The position numbers were made by a program, and so were the translations under genes. A DNA stretch of 64,000 nt. Source: Exiguobacterium sibiricum 7-3. Lineage in GTDB: Bacteria; Bacillota; Bacilli; Exiguobacteriales; Exiguobacteriaceae. Below the pieces are notes generated by a model, which saw only the letters and a list, made by a program, of their open reading frames with translations, ran no database searches and had not been told where the DNA came from. The stretch is taken from the NCBI RefSeq assembly GCF_000620865.1, contig NZ_KK211190.1, positions 1,439,971 through 1,503,970 of the forward strand, in the 5' to 3' direction. Shown one piece after another: positions 35,513 through 43,874 of the stretch (within the stretch, counting starts at the first letter, position 1; each line of letters opens with the position of its first letter).

Positions 35513-36190
35513 ATGTCAGTAACATTAAAAGTAGAAGAACGCGAAGTACGCCCACGCTCACTTAGAAAGCAATTACGTCATGAAGGAAAAGCTCTTGGTG
35601 TCGTGTATGGCTACAAAGTGGAAAGCACACCGATTTCATTCGATGAAAAAGAATTGGTCAAGGTTGTCCGTGATCATGGCGAAAACGTCTTGGTTGCTCT
35701 TCAAATCGGCGGTAAAAAGGTCAACACGTTGATCAACAAGCTTGATATGGATATCTTTACACCAACGATTAAACACGTTGAATTCATCGCTGTTAAAATG
35801 GATGAAGAAACAGAAGTCGAAACGGATATCGTCCTCGTCGGCGAAGCAGCCGGTGCGAAACTTGGCGGATTCCTTTCACAAACACTCTTTAAAGTAACAG
35901 TTGCCGCAACACCAGATAAATTACCGGAACGGATCGAAGTTGATGTAACGGATCTTGCAATCGGAGATTCAATTACAGTAGCTGATCTTCCGGAAGAAAA
36001 AGATTTCCGTGTCGTCACAGAAGGTGACATCCAAGTTGCAGCAGTCGTTGAATCGACACTTGAAGCTGAACTTGAAGAAATCGAAGAAGCAGAAGCTGAG
36101 GCACAAGCAGCTGATGCGGATACAGCGACAGACGATTCAGAACAAACTTCTGAAGAGCAAGCTGAAGAAAACAAAGAAGATAAAGAGTAA
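35513..36190 (+). CDS. ctc: 50S ribosomal protein L25 / general stress protein Ctc
   Basis: A 225-residue CTC-type L25. The start at 35513 is chosen because AAGGGGG lies about 9 bases upstream and the product begins at the conserved strand [20 protein letters not shown]. Residues 1-95 are the L25 5S-rRNA-binding domain, about 96-185 the TL5 C-terminal beta domain, and the last 40 residues are a very acidic Ala/Glu tail ([20 protein letters not shown]). It binds 5S rRNA in the large subunit under stress. Confidence 0.93.
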   Translation: MSVTLKVEEREVRPRSLRKQLRHEGKALGVVYGYKVESTPISFDEKELVKVVRDHGENVLVALQIGGKKVNTLINKLDMDIFTPTIKHVEFIAVKMDEETEVETDIVLVGEAAGAKLGGFLSQTLFKVTVAATPDKLPERIEVDVTDLAIGDSITVADLPEEKDFRVVTEGDIQVAAVVESTLEAELEEIEEAEAEAQAADADTATDDSEQTSEEQAEENKEDKE

Positions 36191-36200
36191 TCTTTTCTCC

Positions 36201-36224
36201 CCTCCCCTCGTGGGAGGTTTTTTT
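36201..36224 (+). terminator. Terminator after ctc
   Basis: Stem CCTCCC/GGGAGG with a 5-base loop and a T7 tail. Confidence 0.85.
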
Positions 36225-36285
36225 ATGCATATTGACAAGTCACGGCGACAGCCGTACAGTGAAGAAGGTACACATCATTGACACA

Positions 36286-36369
36286 TCCACTAGGGGAGCC
36301 AGTTGGCTGAGACGATTCACTTCGGACCCTTTGAACCTGATCTAGTTCATACTAGCGTAGGAAAGTGGA
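36286..36369 (+). ncRNA. TPP (THI-box) riboswitch
   Basis: P1 is TCCACT/AGTGGA. The conserved core elements GGGGAGCC, GGCTGAGA, ACCCTTTGAACCTGATC and TAGCGTAGGAAAGTGG are all present in order. It senses thiamine pyrophosphate and controls ykoEDC through the terminator at 36412-36445. Confidence 0.95.
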
Positions 36370-36411
36370 GCGGAATCCTCGTGCTCTTTTTCTGCATCTT
36401 GCAGGTTACAC

Positions 36412-36445
36412 GACCGCTCTCTTTTCATAGAGGGCGGTCTTTTTT
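36412..36445 (+). terminator. Riboswitch-controlled terminator before ykoE
   Basis: Stem GACCGC/GCGGTC extended by CTCT/AGAG, then TTTTTT. It lies 42 bases after the aptamer and 41 bases before the ykoE start. TPP binding should favour its formation and switch the transporter off. Confidence 0.88.
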
Positions 36446-36485
36446 GTGGTTTCTTTGTGGATGTGCATTTAAAGGAGTAGTGATT

Positions 36486-37061
36486 ATGAACAGTTGGAAA
36501 ATGAAAGAAATCATCGTCATGATGATGCTCGCCGTCGCGTGTGGTGTCCTCTACTTAGGGTGGTCGACGTTATGGTTACCGATCTCGGCCATCTTCGGAC
36601 CGGTCGGATCAAACTGGATGTTCGGCATCTGGGTCATTGCCAGTCCCCTAGTCGCCTACATCATTCAAAAACCAGGCGCGGCATTGATTGCAGAAGTCGT
36701 CGCTGCTGCCGTCGAATTGTTTACAGGGAGTCACTTCGGCTTATCGGCACTGTTGATTGGATTTGCACAGGGAATCGGGGCCGAGATTGCCTTTGCCGTG
36801 TTCGGATACCGGACGTTTAATACGTTCACCTTGATGTTGTCCGGTGTCTTTGCCGCCGTCGGAAGTATGGTCTACAGCCTCATCGTAAATGGATTTGCCT
36901 ATTATACGACGACGACACTGCTGTTGACGTTTTCTCTGCAACTCATCAGCGGAGCATTGCTCGGCGGATTGCTCGCAAAAATAATCGTCGACGCGCTCGT
37001 TAAAACCGGGACACTGAACGGTTATGCGGTCGGACGGCAACGAAAGCAGCGTGCCGCATGA
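36486..37061 (+). CDS. ykoE: YkoE, substrate-binding (S) component of a thiamine-precursor ECF transporter
   Basis: A 191-residue membrane protein with about six hydrophobic segments, starting behind GGAGTAG. The pattern (YLGWSTLWLPISAIFGPVGS, then AEVVAAAVELFTGSHFGL) is that of YkoE. In Bacillales, YkoE with YkoD and YkoC takes up hydroxymethylpyrimidine or thiamine. The TPP riboswitch in its leader agrees. Its stop overlaps the ykoD start by 4 bases. Confidence 0.92.
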   Translation: MNSWKMKEIIVMMMLAVACGVLYLGWSTLWLPISAIFGPVGSNWMFGIWVIASPLVAYIIQKPGAALIAEVVAAAVELFTGSHFGLSALLIGFAQGIGAEIAFAVFGYRTFNTFTLMLSGVFAAVGSMVYSLIVNGFAYYTTTTLLLTFSLQLISGALLGGLLAKIIVDALVKTGTLNGYAVGRQRKQRAA

Positions 37062-38617
37062 TGCAGTGCGAGCACCTGTCCGTCCGTTATCCGGATCAGG
37101 ATTCCGCGGTCTTACACGACTTGTCGATCACGATCCAAAAAGGAGAAACGACCTTGCTCGTCGGTCCGAGCGGCAGCGGCAAGACGACCTTTTTACACGT
37201 TCTTGCCGGTCTGTTGCCGGACACGATTGAAGCAGATGTCACCGGTCACTGGTTGACCGAGGGAACGGTCGGGATTTTGTTCCAACAACCGGACGATCAG
37301 TTTTGTATGCAGACGGTCGGCGCGGAAATCGCCTTTAGTCTCGAGAATCGGCAGATTGCCCGCAGTGAGATGGAGGAACGCATCCAGTTGCTGTTGGCGC
37401 GGGTCGGACTTGATCTTGCCTTGACGACACCGATTGCCGAACTGTCCGGCGGGATGAAACAACGGCTTGCTCTAGCCTGTGTGTTGGCACTTGAACCAGA
37501 CATCCTGTTACTCGACGAACCGACGGCACAACTCGACCTGAGTGGTCAACGGACGATGATGCATCTGATTGAAGAATTGCATCACGATCCCGACTTGACG
37601 CTCGTTCTGATCGAACATCAGCTCGATCAGTGCGTGACGTTTGCCGACCGGGTAATCGTCTTTGAAGGTGGTCGCTTATTGCTTGATGGCACACCGTATG
37701 ACGTGTTTCATCAACAGCGGGATGTGATGACGGCGCTTGGAATTGCGATGCCGCTCCTCTACCCCTACGGACTTGAGACTTTACCGGAGCTGTCCGGACA
37801 AGCCTGTCATCTGAAGAAACGCCCGGTTGAACGTCGAGCGGTTGGAACGGAGCGGACATTTGAGCTGACGCGGGTCCGTGTCAAACGGGGGGAACGGACG
37901 ATTCTTAACGATTTTTCATGGACGACCTTTTCCGGTCAATGGATCATGCTCGTCGGACGCAACGGGGCTGGAAAAAGCACGGTCCTTGAGACACTGGCAA
38001 AATTACTTCCATCTAAAGGCGATATCCGCTTGTTTGACACCCCGCTTCGGAAATGGTCGGACCGGACGTATTACCAACAAGTCGGCTTTGTTTTTCAGCA
38101 ACCGGACTTCCAGTTTCTTAAACAGACAGTCGCCGACGAACTTGCCATCAGCTGTGCTACCTTTGATCCGGAACGGGTCCAGACGGCTTTGCGTCACTAT
38201 CGACTGACCGATGTCGCGGATCAGTCTCCCCTCGCGCTCAGTCTCGGACAAAAAAGACGGTTGAGTGTCGCGACGATGTTACTGGAACGAAAAGCTGTCC
38301 TATTGCTCGACGAACCGACCTTTGGACAAGACGCTGAGACGACGGCACACATCATCGACGTGCTGCATCAAGCCCGGGAGGCAGGAACGACCGTGATCAT
38401 GGTGACGCACGACATGGAGCTGGTCCACCGTTACGCCGACCGTGTTGTCGTCATCGGCGAGGCGTGTGTCCAGTTTGACGGGACGCCGCTGGAGCTGTTT
38501 CAGGAAGAAGCACTTTTGGAACAAAACCAACTGTTCCGTCCGGTATCGTTTCTGTATCAACAACTCGAGGAGGTGAAACACCGTGCAGGAAAACGACACA
38601 CTGCTCGCGCGTATTAA
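37058..38617 (+). CDS. ykoD: YkoD, duplicated ECF transporter ATPase
   Basis: A 519-residue protein with two ABC ATPase domains in tandem. The first has Walker A GPSGSGKTTFLH (about 34-45), signature LSGGMKQRLALA and Walker B ILLLDEPT. The second has Walker A GRNGAGKSTVLE (about 302-313), signature LSLGQKRRLSVA and Walker B VLLLDEPT. Both look active. It powers the YkoE-YkoC transporter as the equivalent of EcfA and EcfA'. The 3' end overlaps ykoC by 35 bases. Confidence 0.93.
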   Translation: MMQCEHLSVRYPDQDSAVLHDLSITIQKGETTLLVGPSGSGKTTFLHVLAGLLPDTIEADVTGHWLTEGTVGILFQQPDDQFCMQTVGAEIAFSLENRQIARSEMEERIQLLLARVGLDLALTTPIAELSGGMKQRLALACVLALEPDILLLDEPTAQLDLSGQRTMMHLIEELHHDPDLTLVLIEHQLDQCVTFADRVIVFEGGRLLLDGTPYDVFHQQRDVMTALGIAMPLLYPYGLETLPELSGQACHLKKRPVERRAVGTERTFELTRVRVKRGERTILNDFSWTTFSGQWIMLVGRNGAGKSTVLETLAKLLPSKGDIRLFDTPLRKWSDRTYYQQVGFVFQQPDFQFLKQTVADELAISCATFDPERVQTALRHYRLTDVADQSPLALSLGQKRRLSVATMLLERKAVLLLDEPTFGQDAETTAHIIDVLHQAREAGTTVIMVTHDMELVHRYADRVVVIGEACVQFDGTPLELFQEEALLEQNQLFRPVSFLYQQLEEVKHRAGKRHTARAY

Positions 38618-39308
38618 TCCGGCGGTCAAGCTCGGAACGCTTCTCTATGTGATGATGTTGCTGATTACGACGTCGAGTCTGCACGTGACGCTTGCCTTAT
38701 CAGTACTTGCTGCCGTAGGGGTCTGCAGTTCCGGTTGGCGTTTGCCGGTGCTCCTTCTGCGTTTGGTTCCCTATGGTCTCTTGTTTTTATTGACGTTTTG
38801 GATGATGGCGGCGTTTGGCAAAGGCAGCACCGAACTTTGGACGTTCGGCTGGTTTCGGATTACGGAAGAAAGTCTTGATCATGCCTGGTTGATTGCGACC
38901 CGGATGCTCGCTTTTGTCTTCCTGAGCTTAACGTTCGTCGCGACGACGGACGCGACACGGTTCGTCATGAGTCTGATTCATCAATGTCATCTGCCGGTTC
39001 GCCTGGCCTACGGTTTTTTAGCCGGTCTTCGCTTTATTCCGATCTTTCGGCAAGCGATCCGGACCATTCGTCAAGCCCGGCGTGTCCGCCAGCAACGGTC
39101 GATTTGGCCCTGGCAAACGTTTTTTGACATCAGTCTGCCGCTCTTTACGACGAGCATCATCCGGTCGGAACAGATTGCGATTGCGATGGAAGCCCGTCAA
39201 TTTCGGATCGACCGGACCTATTATGTCGAACCGGTCGTGACGCGATGGGATATTGTCTTTCTGTTGCTGACTACCACACTCGCGACGTCACTTCGTTTGT
39301 TCATCTGA
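38583..39308 (+). CDS. ykoC: YkoC, transmembrane (T) component of the ECF transporter
   Basis: A 241-residue EcfT-family membrane protein starting at GTG 38583 behind GAGGAGGTG, within the ykoD frame. About five hydrophobic segments are interrupted by the cytoplasmic coupling region with QARRVRQQR and the AMEARQF motif, the Ala-Arg-x motifs that contact the ATPases. B. subtilis has a fourth gene, ykoF, in this operon; it is not found here. Confidence 0.9.
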   Translation: MQENDTLLARINPAVKLGTLLYVMMLLITTSSLHVTLALSVLAAVGVCSSGWRLPVLLLRLVPYGLLFLLTFWMMAAFGKGSTELWTFGWFRITEESLDHAWLIATRMLAFVFLSLTFVATTDATRFVMSLIHQCHLPVRLAYGFLAGLRFIPIFRQAIRTIRQARRVRQQRSIWPWQTFFDISLPLFTTSIIRSEQIAIAMEARQFRIDRTYYVEPVVTRWDIVFLLLTTTLATSLRLFI

Positions 39309-39386
39309 AGGTAAACGATTACAGCACCCCCTATAAGGGAATAAACGTTTCAGATGCAGCGAATTTTAAAAAAGTGGGTGAACGTC

Positions 39387-40427
39387 GTGAAGCGAATTGT
39401 CTTAGTCGGCGCAGGACATGCGCATTTAGAATGTATCAAACAGGGGATTCATCCGGATGTTGACTGGATGGTCATCAGTCCATCCCGTTATCAGTATTAT
39501 TCCGGGATGTTTTCCGGACTGGCGGACGGGACCTATAGACTCGACGAGACACGGATCGATGTCAAAGCGTTATGTGAACGGCATGGTAAGGGGTGGGTGG
39601 AGGGCCGGGTCAGTCGAATTGACGCGACAACTAAGCAAATCATCTGTCAGTCCGGGCAGGTCGTACCGTATGATATCGTGTCATTTAATATCGGTTCGAA
39701 CGATTGGGAAGCAAGCACGCCAATCCGCGTCACGATCAAACCGAACTATCGGGTGGAAGACGCGTTCCGGACATTCCGAAATGCCGTCTCCCCTGTCATC
39801 ATCGGCAGTGGTGCGGCAGCCGTCGAGATGGCGGCGTCATTTCAATCAAACGGTACCCCGGTCACATTGGTTCATGAAGAACCGTTGCTCAGCGGTCATC
39901 CGGCTGGCCCGGAACTGGCCGCGCGACTCGATCGGTTGGGCGTCAACCGAATCGTGGACCGGTTCGAAAAGCTGGACGGTAAAACGGCGCGCTTGCGGTC
40001 CGGGCGTTCGCTCGAGACGGATGCTGTTCTGTTTTTAGGAGGCGCAACGGCGCATGAGTTGTTTCAGGTATCCGGTCTGTATTGTGATGACCGCGGTTTT
40101 TTACTGGTGCACGAGACGTTGCAATCACTTGAAGATCCGTCCATTTTTGCCGTCGGCGACTGTTCGACACTGCTTGCCTATCCGGAAACGCCAAAAAACG
40201 GTGTGACGGCGGTGCGCCAGGCGCCGCTGTTGGTTCAGAATTTGATCCGGTTCGTGAACGAAGAACCGTTACGGACATTTCGACCGCAACGGTATTATTT
40301 GACGCTTCTTGCGCTTGGTCATCACCAAGCTACCTTGCTGTACGGACGATTTTACCAAACGAACCGGCTCAGTTGGTATTTTAAGCAATGGATTGACCGG
40401 CGGTTTGTGAAGAAATATATGGTCTGA
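39387..40427 (+). CDS. FAD/NAD(P)-binding oxidoreductase
   Basis: About 346 residues from GTG 39387, which puts the start just before the first strand as in relatives; ATG 39354 is the alternative and neither has a strong site. RIVLVGAGHAHLEC is the FAD-binding GxGxxH variant seen in the NADH-dehydrogenase-like proteins fused or linked to selenophosphate synthase. VIIGSGAAAVEMA is the NAD(P) site and FAVGDCSTL the second FAD motif. No selD lies nearby. Its proximity to ykoC (about 45-80 bases) suggests possible read-through. Confidence 0.8.
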   Translation: MKRIVLVGAGHAHLECIKQGIHPDVDWMVISPSRYQYYSGMFSGLADGTYRLDETRIDVKALCERHGKGWVEGRVSRIDATTKQIICQSGQVVPYDIVSFNIGSNDWEASTPIRVTIKPNYRVEDAFRTFRNAVSPVIIGSGAAAVEMAASFQSNGTPVTLVHEEPLLSGHPAGPELAARLDRLGVNRIVDRFEKLDGKTARLRSGRSLETDAVLFLGGATAHELFQVSGLYCDDRGFLLVHETLQSLEDPSIFAVGDCSTLLAYPETPKNGVTAVRQAPLLVQNLIRFVNEEPLRTFRPQRYYLTLLALGHHQATLLYGRFYQTNRLSWYFKQWIDRRFVKKYMV

Positions 40428-40430
40428 ATC

Positions 40431-40472
40431 AACAGGCAGAAAGATGAATCGTTCATCTGTTCTGCCTGTTTT
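40431..40472 (+). terminator. Terminator after the oxidoreductase gene
   Basis: Stem AACAGGCAGAA/TTCTGCCTGTT with an inner GATGA/TCATC pair, followed by TTTT. Confidence 0.85.
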
Positions 40473-40559
40473 CGTTGAGCGAGTATATTTTTTAAAAAAA
40501 GGAAGATGACCTTGTGAATATGGTAATATAATGGATAATTCATTAGAGGAGGAATCATC

Positions 40560-41819
40560 ATCAAAAATAGATTACGGATTCTCGCTCTCCTTTCGAGCAT
40601 TGTGTTAACCGGTTGCGGACAAGAACGCTTGCTGAATCTTCAGCCTGTCCCTTCCTACTGGTCCGCGCATTCTTTTGCTTCCAACGAATACTCGGATCAG
40701 GAAGTCCCCGTTCAACAAAAGAATCAATTCTTGCAGACCTGTCTGCAGAAAAAAACGGTGTCCCTTCCAAAATCGTACCGGACGCTGCAGTCATTCGGGA
40801 TATTTTTCACGTTAAATGATCTGGAAATAGCGCCGTTTCCGACCGAAATCGTGTATTTGGCACAAGGCGATCAGATGTACCTAGCATGCCGCTCGCCGAA
40901 GACACAGGAGTTGCGTGTCCATCCGGTGAAAGCATCGGAGCATCCATGGGTTCGTTTGACGGAGAATCCCGATCAAATCGCGCTTCAAGCACCCGTTTCC
41001 GTCCCGCTGACAGAAGAACAACAGGACCAGCATGTCTCCGTCAATCAGGCAATGAGCGCTGACAATGAATTTGCTAAGGATCTGAAGCCATTCCATATGT
41101 TTCAACTGCCGATGGCGGGACAACTGTTGTTCGTCATGACAGAGTCCGGTCAAGAGCACATCATTCGAAACATTCCGCTGTCGTCCCTTCACCAGCAGGG
41201 CGAGTTTTATCTCGTGAGCCGCCGTCAGATTGACGGATCGACGTCCCGCTCCTTAACCTTTTCGCGTGATGGTTGGGACATGGCGGATCGACAAATCATG
41301 ACAGCCGACAAATTCACCCGGATTAAAACGAAGCAGCATTCTTTACCGAAAACGTTACCGGTCAATCAAACCGTACCCTTCGTAACCCTTCAAGGCATAA
41401 AAAAAGAACGGGTAGCAGAAGAGAAGATACTGTCCATTCGTTATCAGCCGGTTTACCGTCCAGTGAAGGAATATCAAATCGAAGATGAACCGACGCGCGG
41501 AGTGACTGCTTACTTCCATCCCACAATGAGAGCGTTTGAAAAAGCGAAATTAAGTGAGATGGTCATCCTGCCGAATAAGCTGTCCCGGGCGATTACCGAA
41601 GAGTTAAAGGCTGTGACGTTGGAAGAACCACAAGGAACGCGTAGCCCTTTTTCGTATATGACGTTGCTTGAATACGGTAACACCCAAACGTTTAACGTGT
41701 ATCTGAAAAAACGTGCCAACAAAACTGATCTTTACTTGCAAGATCAACGAACAAAAAAAAGCGCCAGATTGTCAGGTGAGTTGGCACGGCAAGTCAGTGA
41801 AAAATTAGCCGAACCTTAA
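40560..41819 (+). CDS. Lipoprotein paralogue 1, apparent AUC start codon
   Basis: A 419-residue predicted lipoprotein. GAGGAGG (40546-40552) lies 7 bases before ATC 40560. From there the frame reads IKNRLRILALLSSIVLTGC, a complete type II signal peptide. No ATG, GTG or TTG exists between the in-frame stop at 40536 and GTG 40602, which lies four codons before the lipobox Cys and would destroy the signal. The mature part shares YRTL, the CRSPKT segment, and a C-terminal KRANKTDLYLQDQRTKKSA block with the protein at 43875. A TATAAT-like -10 is at 40527-40532. Function unknown. Confidence 0.75.
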   Translation: MKNRLRILALLSSIVLTGCGQERLLNLQPVPSYWSAHSFASNEYSDQEVPVQQKNQFLQTCLQKKTVSLPKSYRTLQSFGIFFTLNDLEIAPFPTEIVYLAQGDQMYLACRSPKTQELRVHPVKASEHPWVRLTENPDQIALQAPVSVPLTEEQQDQHVSVNQAMSADNEFAKDLKPFHMFQLPMAGQLLFVMTESGQEHIIRNIPLSSLHQQGEFYLVSRRQIDGSTSRSLTFSRDGWDMADRQIMTADKFTRIKTKQHSLPKTLPVNQTVPFVTLQGIKKERVAEEKILSIRYQPVYRPVKEYQIEDEPTRGVTAYFHPTMRAFEKAKLSEMVILPNKLSRAITEELKAVTLEEPQGTRSPFSYMTLLEYGNTQTFNVYLKKRANKTDLYLQDQRTKKSARLSGELARQVSEKLAEP

Positions 41820-41892
41820 TCCGAAATGATCCAGGTATTATCCCTTTCGAAATCTGATAGTTGTATTTAAAAGGGTGTACACCCCAAAAAAG

Positions 41893-41931
41893 AGATCAAG
41901 GGGACAGATTCCAAATCTGTCCCCTTGATCT
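41893..41931. repeat. Perfect 18-bp-arm hairpin between convergent genes
   Basis: AGATCAAGGGGACAGATT and its exact complement around the loop CCA. It resembles the palindrome at 12579-12626 (CAAGGG-GAC-GATTC core), and in both cases it lies between convergent genes without a clear T-run. Confidence 0.7.
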
Positions 41932-41976
41932 TCATAAAAACGGACTTTTGGTGTCCGCCTCTTGTGTGTCCAATAA

Positions 41977-42795
41977 TCAGACCGTTTGACCTGATTTTAA
42001 ATAAGAGACCAGTGTTTCCGTAAACTTCTCACGTTCGTCGAGGAACATCCCGTGTCCACTCTCTTCAAAAACTTCGAGACGTGAACCGCTGATGTTTTCA
42101 TGCATGACTTCAGCAAACTCGAACGGACAGACTTGATCTTTTTTACCGTGCATGATGAGTGTATCGACCGAAATCTTCGGCAGACCGTCCCGTAAGTCTT
42201 CGTCCCGTAAGGCAATCGCCGACTGGATCGTACCGTGGGATGAAGCATCGACACTCAAATTATGGAACCATTGCTGGAGCGGTTCCGGATGCTCTTTCGC
42301 AAAAAAGATTTCCCCGAATCCTTTTAACATCGATGGACGGTCCTGTTTCGTGTCCTCAATCAAGGCATCGACTTCCTCTTTCTTCATGCCGTACGGATAA
42401 CCGTCGCGTTGCGTGAAGACCGGTGCAGCCGCCCCTGCTAGGATCAGTTTTGAGACGTTTGACTCTCCGTGGTTCAAGAGGTATTTTAAAGCGATTCCGC
42501 CGCCCATCGAGAAACCGAGCAACGTGACGTTCGTTAATTTCAATTGCTGAATTACTTCGTTGATATCCGACGCCATCGTCGTATAGTCATATCCGGTCGC
42601 CGGCGCATCCGATTTACCGTAGCCGCGGTAATCGACGCCGATATAACGGTAGCCTTCTTCGAGCAGACGGTTTTTCTGATATTCGAACATGTTATTGTTT
42701 GCCGGCCATCCGTGGAGCATGACGACCGGTTGTCCTGAACCGATATCTTCCACATAAATCTTCGTTCCGTCAACTGCCTGAATAAATGTACCCAT
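41977..42795 (-). CDS. Alpha/beta hydrolase (haloperoxidase/esterase-like)
   Basis: A 272-residue alpha/beta hydrolase. The oxyanion motif HGWPANN (about 28-34) is followed by YGKSDAP and the nucleophile elbow GFSMGGGIA (Ser near 95). The acid lies in HGKKDQVCPF and the catalytic His in EESGHGMFLDE near the end. This is the pattern of non-heme chloroperoxidase-like esterases. No signal peptide. The site GGGGG precedes the start. It sits between paralogues 1 and 2 of the lipoprotein family, on the opposite strand. Confidence 0.87.
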   Translation of the reverse strand: MGTFIQAVDGTKIYVEDIGSGQPVVMLHGWPANNNMFEYQKNRLLEEGYRYIGVDYRGYGKSDAPATGYDYTTMASDINEVIQQLKLTNVTLLGFSMGGGIALKYLLNHGESNVSKLILAGAAAPVFTQRDGYPYGMKKEEVDALIEDTKQDRPSMLKGFGEIFFAKEHPEPLQQWFHNLSVDASSHGTIQSAIALRDEDLRDGLPKISVDTLIMHGKKDQVCPFEFAEVMHENISGSRLEVFEESGHGMFLDEREKFTETLVSYLKSGQTV

Positions 42796-43023
42796 CTGTA
42801 AAAACCCCCGTTATTTTAATTGATGTAACTTCCGTGCACAATTAGAAGATACCCGGTTATAACAGGAAACTAACATCTTAACTTTAAACTGTTTTCGCAA
42901 AGTCTGTCGTTTTTGAAAGGTTTATTGATTTATTTTTAAAATAACACATAATGGAAATAGGTATTATTCAACTAACAGGGCGGGATTGATGAATGGAAAT
43001 ATGCGGAAAAGGCGGTAGGTTCT

Positions 43024-43497
43024 ATGGAGATAAAAACTAAACGATGTACTGTACGTCGGTTTGAAAAAGAAAATCTTGATGATTTTATGCAATATAGAAA
43101 TGATGAAAACTGGATGCAGTTTCAAGGATTCAAAGGATTGACCAAGCAAATGTATGCTAAAGAATTACTTAGCGAACCCTCTCTTTTAAAAGGTGTACAA
43201 CTTGCTATAATCAACAATACAACTAATCGATTGATTGGTGATATTTATTTAAAAAGGGATCATTGCACTTTTTGGGTGGGATACACTATAAGTCCTTTTC
43301 ACGCTAAGCAAGGCTATGCATATGAAGTACTTGCCGCAATTGTAGCCTGGGTCAAGCAAAAAGGTTGTGTCAGAATAAATGCGAGTGTGTCACCTGAAAA
43401 TCTTCCTTCAATCAACTTACTTAAAAAGCTTAAATTTACTTTTCTATCTTCAGATGAAGGAGAACATATATATATATTGGATTTACAAAAGATGTGA
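43024..43497 (+). CDS. GNAT-family acetyltransferase (RimJ/RimL type)
   Basis: A 157-residue GNAT_3-like protein: TKRCTVRRFEKENLDDFMQYR at the start, split here as the typical N-terminal strand and helix, then HAKQGYAYEVLAAIV as the acetyl-CoA motif. NASVSPENLPSINLLKKLKF matches motif B. The gene is strikingly more AT-rich than its neighbours, with many AAA/ATA codons, which suggests recent acquisition. The ribosome site (GGTAGG) is weak. Confidence 0.75.
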   Translation: MEIKTKRCTVRRFEKENLDDFMQYRNDENWMQFQGFKGLTKQMYAKELLSEPSLLKGVQLAIINNTTNRLIGDIYLKRDHCTFWVGYTISPFHAKQGYAYEVLAAIVAWVKQKGCVRINASVSPENLPSINLLKKLKFTFLSSDEGEHIYILDLQKM

Positions 43498-43512
43498 ACT
43501 AATTCTCAATAA

Positions 43513-43758
43513 TCAATTCGCGTGAAAAACGATAAAAATATATATGCCGATTCTTTTAGCGATTTCAGACAATGTATAACCTCCCACCATCATCTCCATA
43601 CACTTTGCCCATGTATCAGGACATCCGGACCCTGAAAATGGCATGTTGGTCATATCGTTAAAGGTTTTATTGCAACCCTTACAGAGATAGCGTTGACGCT
43701 TTTTATATTTCCCGTTTCTTTTGATTGCTGTGCTGCCGCAGTGGACGCAAGTCATCAC
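43513..43758 (-). pseudogene. Truncated IS1595-like transposase N-terminus
   Basis: An 81-codon fragment with the N-terminal zinc ribbon of IS1595/ISXO2-type transposases (CVHCGSTAIKRNGKYKK, then YLCKGCNKTFNDMTNMPFSG). An HTH start follows (TLSEIAKRIGI). The frame ends where the catalytic part should begin, and no rest of the transposase follows. No terminal inverted repeats were recognised. It is a decayed insertion remnant. Confidence 0.75.
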
Positions 43759-43874
43759 GCCGTCAACACCTCACTAGATTATACCAACTCTCTATTTTCA
43801 GATTTGAATTTTATTGGAAGTAAAAGGGTGTCCCCATGGTAAAATATTGTTAAAAGAAGGAAGGAGCGATTACT

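Noticed and set aside
40602-41819. GTG start for lipoprotein paralogue 1
   Set aside because: It would begin four codons before the lipobox Cys and leave no signal peptide, and no ribosome site stands before it.
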